Shown here one piece after another: positions 1 through 11,819 of a stretch of 64,000 nt of DNA (position 1 is the first letter of the stretch; each line of letters starts with the position of its first letter). The translations under genes and the position numbers were made by a program. The stretch spans positions 26,019,001 to 26,083,000 of the forward strand of contig NC_091674.1 in assembly GCF_042453785.1 (NCBI RefSeq). The letters are read 5' to 3'. The notes beneath the pieces were generated by a model, which ran no database searches, was not told where the DNA came from, and saw only the letters and a list, made by a program, of their open reading frames with translations. Source of the stretch: Malus domestica (Eukaryota > Streptophyta > Magnoliopsida > Rosales > Rosaceae).

Positions 1-611
1 GCTTCGGAGTTTCAGAGCTTCAGAGCTTCAAGGTGTAATATCAATTCCTTCTTTTTCTTTCAAATGAATGAAATGGGCTTGTATTTATAGAATTTTCCAA
101 GACCTAATTTTGAATATAATATCCCAGATGAAATAAGTCGTTTCTGCCAGGTGTTGACACGTGTCCTATTTGATGACTTTTCCAACTCATTTCAATTTTC
201 GTTGAGTCACACGCAACGTGTAAAATTTATGTAATACATGAGCGTTGACACTTTGATTTATCGGTCAACATTTATTTACGAAATTTCGATGTCTACAATA
301 CGTTTAGGTACACTAATTAGAGGAAGTTAAATAAAATTAATGAATTAAAATGTGTATAATAATAAAATTAAAATTTAATGTAATGACATTAAATAAGATA
401 TCTATTTGTATTTTATAATATGAATTTGAATTAAGCACACATTAAAGGACTAAAATCAATATTCAATCTAACACCAGGTTTTTATTAAATTTTAATCTTC
501 TTCAAGAATGAAAGTTGAAAAACCCCTTTATTTAAACGACGAGAAGGAAAATTTAAACTTTAGGTGACTGAATCGACTTCACATCTCATTTAAAATTGAC
601 CTCAAACTTAG
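1..611. other. Upstream flank without a recognised gene
   Basis: AT-rich non-coding DNA. The first 35 bases hold a few short direct repeats of a GCTTCAGA-like word. I see no conserved coding sequence. The right end is the promoter side of the LysM kinase gene. Confidence 0.5.
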
Positions 612-617
612 TATAAA
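612..617 (+). promoter_or_regulatory. Probable TATA box of the LysM receptor kinase
   Basis: TATAAA lies directly before the ATG at 618, so transcription should begin about 25-35 bases downstream. This makes the in-frame ATG at 696 the likely start: it opens with a good signal peptide, and the ATG at 618 would fall outside the mRNA. Confidence 0.5.
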
Positions 618-695
618 ATGACAAAGCATGTAAAGCCAAAACCAGAAGCTATTCTTACTCACCTCATTTCCAATGCCAAAGATCATTATTTCAGC

Positions 696-3436
696 ATGGA
701 AATGGCTCCTTCAAACCAAAAGTTCCATTTTTTCTCAATTCTCGTTACCACTTTGTTCTACACAAATGTTCTCTCAGACAACACTACAGGATTAAGTTCA
801 CTCCATTTGTACCCTCTTACTTGCTCTACTTCTCACCACACCCAGACCTGCAATTCCTCTCTATACCACATCTCAAAAGGCAACAGAGGAAATAGCCACC
901 ATTTACTCAGTAAACCCATCCAACATCCACCCAATTGTTCATGACAACCAACACCCACAAGACTATCTTGTTTCTGTTCCTTGCACTTGCAAGGATATAA
1001 AGGGCACCCAAATTTACCTCTATGATACAAATTACCTAGTTAAAGAAGGAGACACTGTTGGAAATGTGGTAAGTGAGTTTTACAGTGGGCAAGCAGTGAA
1101 AATTGGGGGAGAGGAGCAGCTATTTACTGTGGGAAACATGACTACTTTTCACCTTGTTTGTGGGTGTGTAGAGAAAAAATCACAGGAGGTTGTGACATAC
1201 ACAGTTCAAGATCATGACACTTTATCAGATATTGAAAAACTTCTATCTGCATATGAGAGTGAGATTCAGAATTTGAACAAAAACTTCACTCAATCCCCTA
1301 ATTTTATAGATGTTGGGTGGGTTTTGTTTGTGCCAATGGAGCTCAATGGACTTCAAGTCCAGCAGCAAGGTAGTGCCTCTTTTTTTGCTTCAAAATCGTA
1401 ACGAAATTGCTATTGACACACCAAAATAGTCATACTGACTCTTTGTTCTTCGATATTTCTGTTAGGGGGAAGTGCATGATGACTATTTTGAAGTGTCAAT
1501 TACAACTTCTTATCATAAATGCTCATTTTCTTTAAATGAAGTACGATAAATTGACCAATTTTCTCGGTCGAACCAGGGAAGACACTCAGTTTGGCTGCAA
1601 TTATAGGCATAGTGTCAGCTGTTGGGTTTCTTTTGGGGGCCACATTCTTCATATTTCTTCTCATAAGATACAGAAAAGGTAAGAACACAGAAGAAGAAGA
1701 AGAAGAGCAAGAAGAAGATGTGAACCCAAATGCCAAAAAGGGCTTTTCAATGAAGCAACAGTTTTTCAAAAGGCAAATGGAAGGTAAGACAATTAAGTTA
1801 ACTCAACTTCATCAGAAAACAATTTTATTGGGTTCACTCATATCAATTTCTAGATTAACTAACATATTAGCATAAGAATGTGACACAATATTTGTGCTTG
1901 CTACAGAAACTTTTGAGAATGAAAGGCCAGTTATATATACGATGGAGGAAATCGAGCAGGCTACAGGCAACTTTGACAACACCAGGAAGATTGGAGAGGG
2001 CGGATATGGCAGTGTTTATTACGGTGTATTAGGAGAACTGGAGGTAGCAATTAAGAAGATGAGATCTAGCAGAACAAAGGAGTTCTTTGCTGAGCTCAAG
2101 GTTTTATGCAAGATCCATCATAACAATGTGGTAAGAAAAAGAAAAAAGTAAGTAAAAGATTTTGGTCCCATTTGGGACTACTTCCGTAGGATGCACTTTT
2201 GGAAAGAAAAAAAAAATGATTGTGAGTAGAAGTGCTTCCTAGGGGCTTCTCCAAAAGTGGTTCTAACTCCGAAGCACTTTTAAGTTTTTCTACCAAACAT
2301 AGTCAGAAACGCTATTAACCATTTCAAAAAAATTTGTAAATGGAAAAGTAACCGAATCTTTATTCTTAGGTAGAACTGCTGGGATATGCTAGTGGAAGTG
2401 AGCATCTGTGTTTGGTATATGAGTTTCTTCAGAATCGATCCCTCAATGATCATCTCCATGATCCATTGCTGAAAGGAAACCAACCGCTTTCATGGACAGC
2501 AAGAGCACAGATAGCACTGGATACTGCAAGAGGAATTGAGTACATTCATGATCACACGAAGAAGCGCTATGTTCACCGTGACATAAAAACGAGCAACATT
2601 TTACTTGATCAGGGACTCAGAGCAAAGGTAGCAGATTTTGGCCTGGCAAGGTTAGTAGAACGGTCGAATGAAGAAGATATTTTAGCAACACGCTTGGTTG
2701 GGACACCCGGTTACATTCCTCCAGAGTAAGTAATGCAGACATTAGGGTTGTAATTTTAATTATGTACTTGTCAAGGAAAATAAAACTTCAATTAGTGGTA
2801 ATTAAATTTATGAACTACCCTAAATCCACTACTTTTTTTCTCTGCAAGATCTGTGCGTGAGCTGCAAATGACATCAAAAACTGATGTTTATGCATTCGGA
2901 GTGGTCGTAGCAGAGCTAATAACCGGTCAGCGTGCAATTTTTTGTGACAACCGAGAACCGAAAAGGATGAAGTCACTCATCTCCGTTGTAAGTCAGCTAA
3001 TTAAATTCTTAATCAAATAACCAATCTTTGTTCCAAGTGACTCGGAATTAGCAACATTTTTCTGCTTTTTATGCAGATATACGCAGTTTTCAAAGAAAAA
3101 GATCCAGAAGCTGCTTTGGAAGCTCAAATAGATGGTAACATGAAAGGAAGTTACCCTATGGAAGAAGTCTACAAGGTTTGTGCAACAGAAAAAAGAAAAC
3201 TAAAAACTTATAACATAATAGTTAACAAACAGACTCCAAGTTTATGATACGTTTATTGTATATGTCAGATGGCGGAAATAGCGTTGAGGTGTGCAAGTGA
3301 AGATCCAGTAAATAGACCAGAGATGAAAGACATTGTGCAAACACTCTCCCAAATATTGACGTCCTCAATTGAATGGGAAGCATTGCTTGGAGGGAAGAGC
3401 CAGGTCTTCAGTGGCTTACTCATGAGTGGAAGATAA
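696..3436 (+). CDS. LysM domain receptor-like kinase (LYK family), exon 1 apparently frameshifted
   Basis: Plasma-membrane receptor kinase of the class that binds chitin-like or exopolysaccharide ligands. Exons read as about 696-1369, 1577-1783, 1907-2130, 2370-2725, 2849-2987, 3077-3175 and 3269-3436. Exon 1 encodes a signal peptide and LysM ectodomain with CTC and CGC cysteine pairs. Exon 2 gives the transmembrane helix ([19 protein letters not shown]) and an acidic juxtamembrane stretch. Exons 3-7 form a kinase with GEGGYGSV loop, VAIKK lysine, HRDIKTSN and DFGLA, so it looks catalytically competent. The C-terminus (SQVFSGL) is typical of LYK3 and EPR3/LYK10-like proteins; I recall the GTPGY-PPES activation segment from the latter. 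Near 880-890 the frame changes between HISKGN and the expected EEIATIYS, a small net indel. Either this allele is a pseudogene or the assembly has an error; all splice sites otherwise look good. Confidence 0.85.
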
Positions 3437-3895
3437 TACTTGAAGGTCAAGTAAAAATTGACTATTTGAGCAAAGGAGGTGTACAAGTGTCTAAAGGTCG
3501 TTCATGTTCAAACATGCCAAAATCTTCAATTGATATGTTGAAAGTATCGTTCTTTTTTTCAGCGGTCCAAGGAAAACTGAAATACTAACATCACGTCCAG
3601 TTTAACAAAAATGTAATACTTGTCTCTTACTTATATGTCAATCACAATTTGACATTTATGCATAAAATTTTATTTTTTATGAATAATTTTTGCATAAGTG
3701 CCAAAACAGTGATTTGTTGGAAGAGAAAACAACTCGTTCTAGAGAATGAGCCGAGCAGTGTTCTTATTAGCATCCAGAAATGAAAACTTCAAATTAGAAA
3801 TAACACCAAGTCCATTAAACAAAAAAAAATGGTGTCTGGATCTCATATAAAAAATGAAAAGAACACAGAATTTCGCCATAAATTTATAACTCAAA

Positions 3896-4310
3896 TGGTT
3901 AAAAATAAAGATGGTTTGACCATTGTTGCTGGAGCTAGAAATCTGGGAGAGAACAGCATCTCTGTAGCTGAGGCTTTAGCTTTGAGGTTGGTTGGCTAAA
4001 GTAAAGGGCTTCAGGAACGTTTGTGGGGAAGGTGACTCTAAACTAGTCATTGATTAAAGGCTTCTGCTCAACCCTTTTCCGATTGAAAAACATTTTTGAA
4101 GACATCAAGTGGTTGGGGATCGCTTTTGAGTCCATTTCATGGAACTACGTTTACAAGGAGACAAATTTTTTTACGAATTCAGTCACTGGTATTGCTTTTA
4201 ATTTTAGTAATTTCCATGTTTGGGATATGACTTTACCTTCCATAGCAAGAAAAGCTTTCTTGTTTGGTTGTTTTGAAAGTAAATGTGATATCGGTGACAC
4301 TATCTAGTAA
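3896..4310 (+). mobile_element. LINE-type RNase H (RVT_3-like) remnant
   Basis: The conceptual translation carries pieces typical of the plant non-LTR retroelement RNase H region: an AEALALR-like helix, then GEGDSKLVID, then LKNIFEDIKWL, FESISWNYVYKETN and a trailing VWDM. Stops interrupt it (for example after LRLVG near 3998) and no reverse transcriptase is visible nearby. It is a decayed fragment between the LysM kinase and the AP-1 gene, not an active gene. Confidence 0.6.
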
Positions 4311-4716
4311 TTTATTTTTCCATGTAAAAAAGTAAACACAAAACTTTTGCATAAACCCACCATAAGAGCCCACATAATTTGCTAAGTTGGGCAAAGGAGA
4401 AACCAGTTTCATTGGGCTTTTCTTCATATGGCTATTCGGAAGACTGAAATATGAAAAGTATGACTAGCGGCAGGATCCATTGAATTTCGTCACCAACAGC
4501 TCAAATTTGCCCGACTTTTATATTGATTAATTAATTAATTATATTGCTCTTGATTAATTCAAGCTTCAAAAATTCATATCCAAAATTTCATTGCTCTTGA
4601 TATGTATGGTGTTATGCCATAGAAGTCAGAACCAGAGAACAAGATAGGTTGGTTTGAATGATCTTTTGGGGGTGGTGAGTACTGGGTCGGATCCAAATCT
4701 CTCGATCTTAAATCCG

Positions 4717-7443
4717 ATGGCCGGCGCCGCCTCGGCGCTTTTTCTGTTGGACATCAAAGGACGAGTTTTGATTTGGCGCGACTACCGTGGCGATGTCTCT
4801 GCTGTTCAGGCTGAACGCTTCTTCACCAAGTTCATCGAAAAAGAGGTAATCTTTTATATGTATATACACACACATATATATATATATGCACACACGCATA
4901 TATTCAGCTGCAATTGCAATTGGGTTGGCATCAATTTCTCAATCGGAATAAAAAGTTTCAAACTTTGGCAAAAAGTAGCTGAATCGTTTGCGTTTACTGG
5001 AAAATTTGTATTTTTTCAGGGCGATCCGCAGTCGCAAGATCCAGTGGTGTACGACAATGGAGTCAGCTACATGTTTGTACAGCACAACAATATCTACTTG
5101 ATGATTGCATCGAGGCAGAACTGCAATGCTGCTAGCTTGCTGCTGTTTCTGCACCGCGTAATCGATGTAAGCACTCTTCAAACTCTCTCTTGCTAGATTT
5201 TTTTAGCTGTATTTGGTGTAATGTCGCCGCCATTCGTCGTAGATTATTTCCCCTGTGGAGGTTTTCATGTGTTTCGATATGTTTGTTCATGTTTTCAGGT
5301 GTTTAAGCACTATTTTGAAGAGCTTGAAGAAGAATCGCTAAGAGACAACTTTGTCGTTGTGGTAATTGAATTGTAAGGTGTTTATAGGTAGAATGATGCA
5401 TAGAATTTTGATGGTGGTATGCGAAATTTCTAATAATACCCTTGTCTGTTGACAGTATGAGTTACTCGACGAGATTATGGACTTTGGTTTCCCGCAATTC
5501 ACTGAAGCGAAGATTCTTAATGAGTTTATCAAGACCGATGCTTACAGGATGGAGGTGACACAACGTCCTCCCATGGCCGTTACAAATGCAGTGTCTTGGC
5601 GCAGTGAAGGGATACAGTTCAAGAAGAACGAAGTAGGTTGATCCTCTGTTCATATTTACCGTTGATTTATTAAATTGCAACTGCAGTGTCATGAATCTCC
5701 ATTCATTTTCTATCAGGTCTTTTTGGATGTGGTGGAAAGCGTGAACATACTTGTCAACAGCAACGGACAAATTATACGATCAGATGTCGTAGGAGCCCTA
5801 AAGATGAGAACATATTTGAGGTGCGGTACTTCTTTTCTTCTTGAATTTAGTATAAATTATATGGACAAATTATAGCAGCAACTGCATTTGCTACAAAGCC
5901 CACCAAATGAAATGTGCTTGGACCAACCCTTCTTAAATGATTAGGATTTGGAGATTGCGGCTCCAGCATAATGATTAGCATGTTCCTTCTTGAATTTGTC
6001 ACTTGATTGACCTAGATCGCACCTAGTTATAAGGCTAGTGATGCTAACTTGAGCCTGGAAAATGAGTAATTGTTTAAAAGTAACCTAAAACTTTGTAAAG
6101 ATTATTGGATTTTGCCCTGGGATAGTGTAATGTTTGCTAACTTCATGTTGGAAACTGACTGGTTAAACTTTCTCCATTTTTTTTAGTGGTATGCCCGAGT
6201 GTAAGCTTGGATTGAATGATAGAGTGCTGCTAGAGGCGCAAGGTCGAACAACGAAAGGAAAATCAATTGATCTGGATGATATTAAGTTCCATCAGTATGT
6301 TGCCTAACTTGCTTTGTATTGCTGTTTCATGTATCTGTCGCTTCATTTATAAACCACGTTACAATGCTTACAACCTTTTTTATTTACTTTACCTTTTCCC
6401 ACCATATTAGGTGTGTGCGTTTGGCTCGATTTGAGAATGACCGGACTATATCCTTCATACCCCCTGATGGAGCATTTGATCTGATGACGTACAGACTCAG
6501 TACTCAGGTACATTTCATATTTTATTCACCGTTAATGATATACTTATTTCCTCATGCTTATAAATTCTTGTTAATTTTTTTGGTAACTAAAGGGAGCATA
6601 AGTTAATCAATTGGCGGAGATCCAACCCCTATTTACATGTACGTTTACATTTGCTCAAAATATGAAGCAGAAACGACCATTTGTCCTTCAATGATTTCAG
6701 GTGAAGCCTCTTATCTGGGTGGAAGCACAAGTTGAAAATCATTCTAGGAGTCGTATTGAATTCACGGTAAAAGCAAGGAGCCAGTATAAGGAGCGCAGGT
6801 AAAAAGCATTGCTGCTCTAACATTCTCGGGTGCCATTATCCAAATTCTCACTGTAAGCTACGGTTACTTTGTGCAGCACGGCTACAAATGTCGAAATTGA
6901 GTTGCCTGTGCCCGCAGATGCTACAAATCCTAATGTCCGGACATCAATGGGATCTGCTGCATATGCTCCTGAAAGAGATGCTTTGGTCTGGAAAGTTAAG
7001 TCTTTTCCCGGTAATAAGGTAACAGTTCGTCTAAACCTCCATATGCTTTCACCTCCCCTTAAGTATATTATTGATTGCAAAAACACTCGCAAAGATAATT
7101 TTGACCTTGTTTGTGTATTAAATTGCTTAGGAATACATGTTGAGAGCTGAGTTTATGCTCCCTAGTATAACTGCTGAAGAAGCGGTTCCCGAAAGAAGAG
7201 CTCCTATTCGAGTGAAGTTTGAGATACCGTACTTTACTGTCTCGGGAATTCAGGTACGATATGAGTTTCATTACTGTCTCGAACGGGTTCCATGGTGTGA
7301 TTGGTTCAAACTAAATGTGCCTATCCCCCGTTTGAATCTTGTAGGTCCGATACCTAAAGATCATCGAGAAAAGTGGCTACCAAGCTCTTCCATGGGTGAG
7401 GTACATAACAATGGCTGGCGAGTACGAACTGAGACTAATGTAA
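4717..7443 (+). CDS. AP1M2: AP-1 complex subunit mu (AP1M2/HAP13-like)
   Basis: Medium subunit of the AP-1 clathrin adaptor at the trans-Golgi network/early endosome. It binds tyrosine-based cargo signals and is needed for secretory and vacuolar sorting and cytokinesis. Eleven exons: 4717-4845, 5020-5166, 5299-5361, 5456-5632, 5717-5820, 6187-6294, 6411-6507, 6701-6798, 6877-7018, 7131-7253, 7345-7443. All phases join, giving about 428 residues, the usual family length. The N-terminal longin-like part starts MAGAASALFLLDIKG and the mu homology domain follows from about residue 170. The C-terminus is YITMAGEYELRLM, as in the Arabidopsis proteins. An in-frame ATG 63 bases upstream (4654) is unlikely because the family begins at MAGAASAL. 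It appears intact and faces the SmB gene convergently. Confidence 0.97.
4858..4902. repeat. TA/CA dinucleotide microsatellite in AP1M intron 1
   Basis: Mixed (TA)n and (CA)n tract directly downstream of exon 1; a plausible length-polymorphic marker. Confidence 0.7.
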
Positions 7444-9527
7444 ACGCAACTTACGTATCGTGCTGCATTCAATCGCGTAAATAGAATACACTGCGTGGAG
7501 AGTTTTCCTTCGATACTTCTGCTGTTACCAGTACAGTCCCGTATCCGGTGATCTTTCTTCCAAAAATACACAGCATCGATGTTATTAGTTTCTTCAATCA
7601 ATTTGTGTTTTGTCCATCATTTTTGTTACAATCGATAGCAGGAGATTTTGTTTCGGACCCGAAACTTGCTTTCATACAGAAGGTTATACGCCGTGGCGAA
7701 GAGTTGTGTTTTTGACTCAGTAATTTTATTTTTGTCATGCTTGAATTATAAATGAAAGGCTCTTATTTACTTTCATGTGAAGCTGTTTTTTGGTTATGCT
7801 TACTTGGAATACAAGCTACATGATATAACATTCCACGTGTTTTCAGCGAAATAGTAACCCCACAAAGCCGTGTTATGGATACACCGAAAAAATTCTGAGA
7901 GAGAGAGAGAGAGAGAGAGTTGCATATTAATTGGCAAACCTACAAATATTTTTTAGGGTCAGTAGTTTAGCTACATATCATAGCACTCCAAAGCTACAGG
8001 ATGAGGAAGGTCTGCACAGGCTCAAACCCATTACAAAAACTGAAACAATATGCAAGGCAGCAGCATTCCAAAACCTCAAAATCACATCTAATAAACCTGC
8101 AACACGAAACAAAACGAACAACGGGATCAAGTCACCTTCCAAGCAAGAAGAGAATGAAAGATCAATCTGACAAAAGAAATGTAATTTTCATAAATGAAAG
8201 TGGCAACAGCAGCAATTCTTTAAATAGATAGTAGAAATAATGAGATGATCTTACAAAATCATGATTGTAATAGTAATATAAGTTATACAATCGCGCTTCT
8301 TTACTTCAACTGATTTCTCCAATTAAAAGAGATTGTTTGAAAAAAAAAATTGTAAAGCAAAAAGATGCAAAACGTCTAATCTAACAAAATCTATCGTTTG
8401 ACCAAAAAAACAAAAAAAAAAGCAGAACGTCCTAACTTCAACTCCTATGTAAAAATAGAGATTCACAAGAATTTTATATAAACCTAAAAACTAAATGCTG
8501 AAGTTTGTTATGACTATTACAACTGCAATTTTAGTGCCCGAATCTTGAGTTAAAAAGGATAAGAAGTTGTGAGGGTGGTGTGTTTCGACTCTTGAACGAT
8601 GACATATTGGGGGTTACTAAGGATCAGGATATTTGTATCATGATTTATTTTTGTTTGTTCGGGTGTTTAACCCCCACCCCCATTTTACCAAGACCGGACA
8701 TTCTTACAGCAATTAGAGGGACAATTGTACAGCAACGTTCGCTAAACATGACATCCAACAGCTTTCTATTTTCCAATCACTTAAAAGTTAAGATGAACAA
8801 GCCCAAGACTTAAAAACAGGATGTATTAACTGGTTCTACGAAAAAGGAGAGTAAAATTAGCAACTAAACTTTTTATAGTGACAACTAGAGGGAGAGTAAA
8901 ATAACATACCAAGACTACTACACATTGATTTTGGACAATGACACAATTTTTCGCAACAGCAATAGGACCAATATCATGCGATAATGCTCCATTTCTAGAC
9001 TATAATATGACAAATCCTTTATATATGTTAGGCATATAAGTGCAATTTTCCCATTAGTGGACATCAAAGGTTGTCGACTGGTGAGTATTCAGACTAGAAC
9101 AGTGATATAGGACGAAAGATCGAGTTCCAGATGAATTATGTGAAGCAGAATATAACATCATACTATTTCATAACAATACATTATGGCATTCACAACGCAA
9201 AGAATAGGCTTGCAGGTCTTGAGATTTGGTGTTATAGAGGAGAAAGAAATCTCCTTCAACAAACAACATAGATTTCGGCAGCAGAACTAAAACAAGAATA
9301 CTCTTGGTAGTTCTCAAAGGTATCTCTCGTCGCAATGTCATAAGGTTCCATTCAATAAAAGAAATTGCTATAGAAACCATTAACTTTAAAGACTAGCAAT
9401 GACACACATCGCATATGCCAAACATCCAACACCGTAACAGGAGATTATGTATATCATCATTCAGAAACAGATGCCAAATCCAACGGTTCAGAATTGAATC
9501 AAAACAAATGAGGTGAGGAAGTACCAG
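7444..9527. other. Intergenic stretch between convergent AP1M and SmB genes
   Basis: Contains the AP1M 3' UTR, a (GA)n tract, and presumably the SmB 3' UTR at the right end. Short ORFs here have no recognisable family features. No RNA gene or transposon end is evident. Confidence 0.5.
7897..7919. repeat. (GA)n microsatellite
   Basis: Uninterrupted GA dinucleotide run of about 11 units in the AP1M 3' flank. Confidence 0.85.
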
Positions 9528-10382
9528 TCACTGTTGCTGCTGATTTTGCTGCTGGTTCTGAGGGTTGGGTGGAGGTGGCATTCCAGGACGAGGCGGTCCA
9601 AACATATGCATTCCACCGCCAGGTGGAGGCGGCATTCCGGGACGGGGTGGGGGAGCTTGCATTCCGGGGCGAGGTGGAGGCGGTGGACCCCTCATCATCT
9701 GCCCAGGGGGCGGAGGTCCCATCGGCCTCTGCCCAAACTGCATCTGTGGCGGGCCAGGGAATTGCTGAGGTGGACCCCCACCAGGAGGCCTAGCAAACTG
9801 AGGGGGCGGAACACCAGGAGGTGGACCACGACCCATCGGAGGTTGCCCGGGATATCCAGGCATCTGCCCGGGTGGACGAATCACTGGAGCGGCCGGGTAC
9901 GACATAGGCGGCGCGGAGAGGTTCGGAACTGGCGGGCGCGAGATCTGGGGCTGCATCATACCTGGGGCTGGTCCACCGACGCCGCGAACCGGGCCAGAGA
10001 GACCGGGCTGGGCCTGGGCGAGAGGAGCAGTGGGGATACCTCGTCCGGCGGCGCGGCCCAATCCTGGACCAGCCAAAGCGGCGGCGCTGGCTGCCTTAGC
10101 TCGAGACTCTTCCTGAGGAGGCGGGCCCTCGACGGTCATTGACACGACCTCTTCGCCGCGGAGGAGTACGAGGCCTAGTGTCCGGCGGTCGTCGCGCTCC
10201 TCGTTGGTCTTCTTGCCTTTCAGTGGCGGCAACTTCCGGAACTCCTCGCAGTCGCCGAGGACGAGGTTCATGTGGCGATCGAAGGCCATGAACTTGCCGA
10301 CGAGCTGCCTCCCGTCTTGGATCGTCACTCGCATCCGATAGTTTATGAATTGCAGCATCTTGGAGCTCTTTGACATCGACAT
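9528..10382 (-). CDS. SmB: Small nuclear ribonucleoprotein-associated protein B/B' (SmB)
   Basis: Core Sm-ring protein of the U1, U2, U4 and U5 snRNPs, acting in pre-mRNA splicing in the nucleus. A single open exon of 284 codons. Residues 1-90 are the Sm fold: Sm1 includes the [18 protein letters not shown]-like segment and [11 protein letters not shown], and Sm2 includes [17 protein letters not shown]. The remainder is the Gly/Pro/Met-rich tail of plant SmB, with PPPPGM repeats and a glutamine-rich end. The start [12 protein letters not shown] matches plant orthologues. The coding DNA is strongly GC-rich, which opens long meaningless frames on the opposite strand. No transposon lies between it and AP1M. 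It appears intact. Confidence 0.97.
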   Translation of the reverse strand: MSMSKSSKMLQFINYRMRVTIQDGRQLVGKFMAFDRHMNLVLGDCEEFRKLPPLKGKKTNEERDDRRTLGLVLLRGEEVVSMTVEGPPPQEESRAKAASAAALAGPGLGRAAGRGIPTAPLAQAQPGLSGPVRGVGGPAPGMMQPQISRPPVPNLSAPPMSYPAAPVIRPPGQMPGYPGQPPMGRGPPPGVPPPQFARPPGGGPPQQFPGPPQMQFGQRPMGPPPPGQMMRGPPPPPRPGMQAPPPRPGMPPPPGGGMHMFGPPRPGMPPPPNPQNQQQNQQQQ

Positions 10383-10586
10383 TGTGGCGGCGGGTGGTGG
10401 CCTCTGCCGTCCTCCGCGCTCAGGGCTTCTCGGGGTTTTGGAGACGGAGTGGAAGAAAAGAGGATTTGAAAACCCTAGGGTTTTGGATTTGGGTTTTTTT
10501 TTTTTTTAATTGAATTTAGATTTAATCCAAGATCGGAATGGATTTAAAATTCAAGTCAATTGTGCAGTTTGTTGACCCACGAGAAG

Positions 10587-10650
10587 GATTTGGGCGTTCA
10601 ACCGGCCCAGGATTTGGGCGTACAACCGGCCCAGGATTTGGGCCTACAAA
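10587..10650. repeat. 24-bp tandem repeat, about 2.7 copies, upstream of SmB
   Basis: Units begin at 10587, 10611 and 10635 with GATTTGGGCG followed by ACCGGCCCAG. The GGCCCA words resemble the site II-type elements common in promoters of plant housekeeping genes. It lies about 200 bases upstream of the SmB start codon, so it may be part of the promoter. Confidence 0.75.
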
Positions 10651-11106
10651 CCCCAACTCTTTTAGTTGACAGAAAATATTTGTGGATTTGGATTTATCTT
10701 TATTGAATTTACATTGCTTATTTTTAGCTACTATATTTAGAATTTCATTTTAATCTCACTTTATGTTTTATAATTCAAAAATTACCATTGTACTCTCTGA
10801 AACTTAAAATTCGTCCCACTTTGTGGACTCTCTTCTACCTGAAATTTATAGGTTGCCTCCTAAAACATATATAGGACCCAACACCCAATAAGACTCCATC
10901 ACATGTAAAATAAATTTGATTATAAATTTTCATTATACGTCAATATTCATCAATAAAAGAATAATAAATTTAAAAAGAAATCAAATGAAAGTCAACAAGT
11001 TAAGGATGAGCATGTATCACTTGCCTTAGTATAAAATATAATTTTCATGTTCTAAAGGTGTTTTTCAACAACTTTTACTTGGAGGATTCCATCACGTGAA
11101 AAGTGA

Positions 11107-11765
11107 TGTAACATCCCACATTGTCCAAGAGAGTGGATACTGTAAGCCTTATATGTATATTCTCATCTCTACCTAGCACAAGGCTTTTTAGGAACTCACT
11201 GGCTTCAGGTTCCATCAGAACTTCGAAGTTAAGCGAGTTTGCGCGAAAGTAATCTCATGATGGGTGACCTACTAGGAAGTTCTCGTGTGAGTTTCTAGAA
11301 ACAAAACCGTAAGGGCGTGGTCGGGGCCCAAAGAGGACAATATTGTGCTACGGTGGAGTCGAGCCCGAGATGTGGTGGGGGCCTGGGGCGGGATGTGACA
11401 ATTTGGTATCAGAACCAATCCCTGGCCGGAAGTGTGCCGACGAGGACGTCGGGGCCCTAAGGGGAGTGGATTGTAACATCCCACATCGCCCAGGGGAGTG
11501 GATACTATAAGTCTTATATGTATATTCCCATCTCTACATAGCACGAGACATTTTGGGAGCTCACTGGCTTCGAGTTCCATCAGAACTCCGAAGTTAAGTG
11601 AGTTTGGGCGAGAGTAATCCCATGATGGGTGACCCACTGGGAAGTTCTCGTGTGAGTTTCCAGAAACAAAACCGTGAGGGCATGGTCGGGGCTTAAAGCG
11701 GACAATATTGTGCTATAGTGGAGTCGAGCTCGAGATGTGGTAGGGGCCCAGGGCGGGATGTGACA
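11107..11765 (+). mobile_element. Cassandra TRIM retrotransposon with 5S rRNA-like LTRs
   Basis: Two LTRs of 294 bp (11107-11400 and 11472-11765) begin TGTAACATCCC and end GGGATGTGACA. Between them lie a tRNA-Met-type primer site (TGGTATCAGAACC, from about 11404) and a purine-rich tract before the right LTR. There is no coding capacity, as expected for a terminal-repeat retrotransposon in miniature. Each LTR has a segment matching the 5S rRNA internal control region (about 11213-11288 and 11578-11653; CAGAACTCCGAAGTTAAG, GATGGGTGACC), the hallmark of Cassandra. The target duplication is AGTGA (11102-11106; 11765-11769, sharing the last A). I counted about 34 substitutions between the LTRs (about 11-12%), so the insertion is fairly old. 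The structure looks whole. Confidence 0.93.
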
Positions 11766-11819
11766 GTGACATAAAAATAAATTTTATTATCAATTGCCAT
11801 AATTCATTTCAATTAATTA

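Noticed and set aside
9513-10142. Long plus-strand ORF (209 codons) opposite SmB
   Set aside because: Arginine-rich shadow frame of the GC-rich SmB coding sequence, with no family features.
11213-11653. Possible 5S rRNA genes
   Set aside because: The matches cover only the internal part of 5S rRNA and sit within both LTRs of a Cassandra element, so these are element-borne 5S-like segments.
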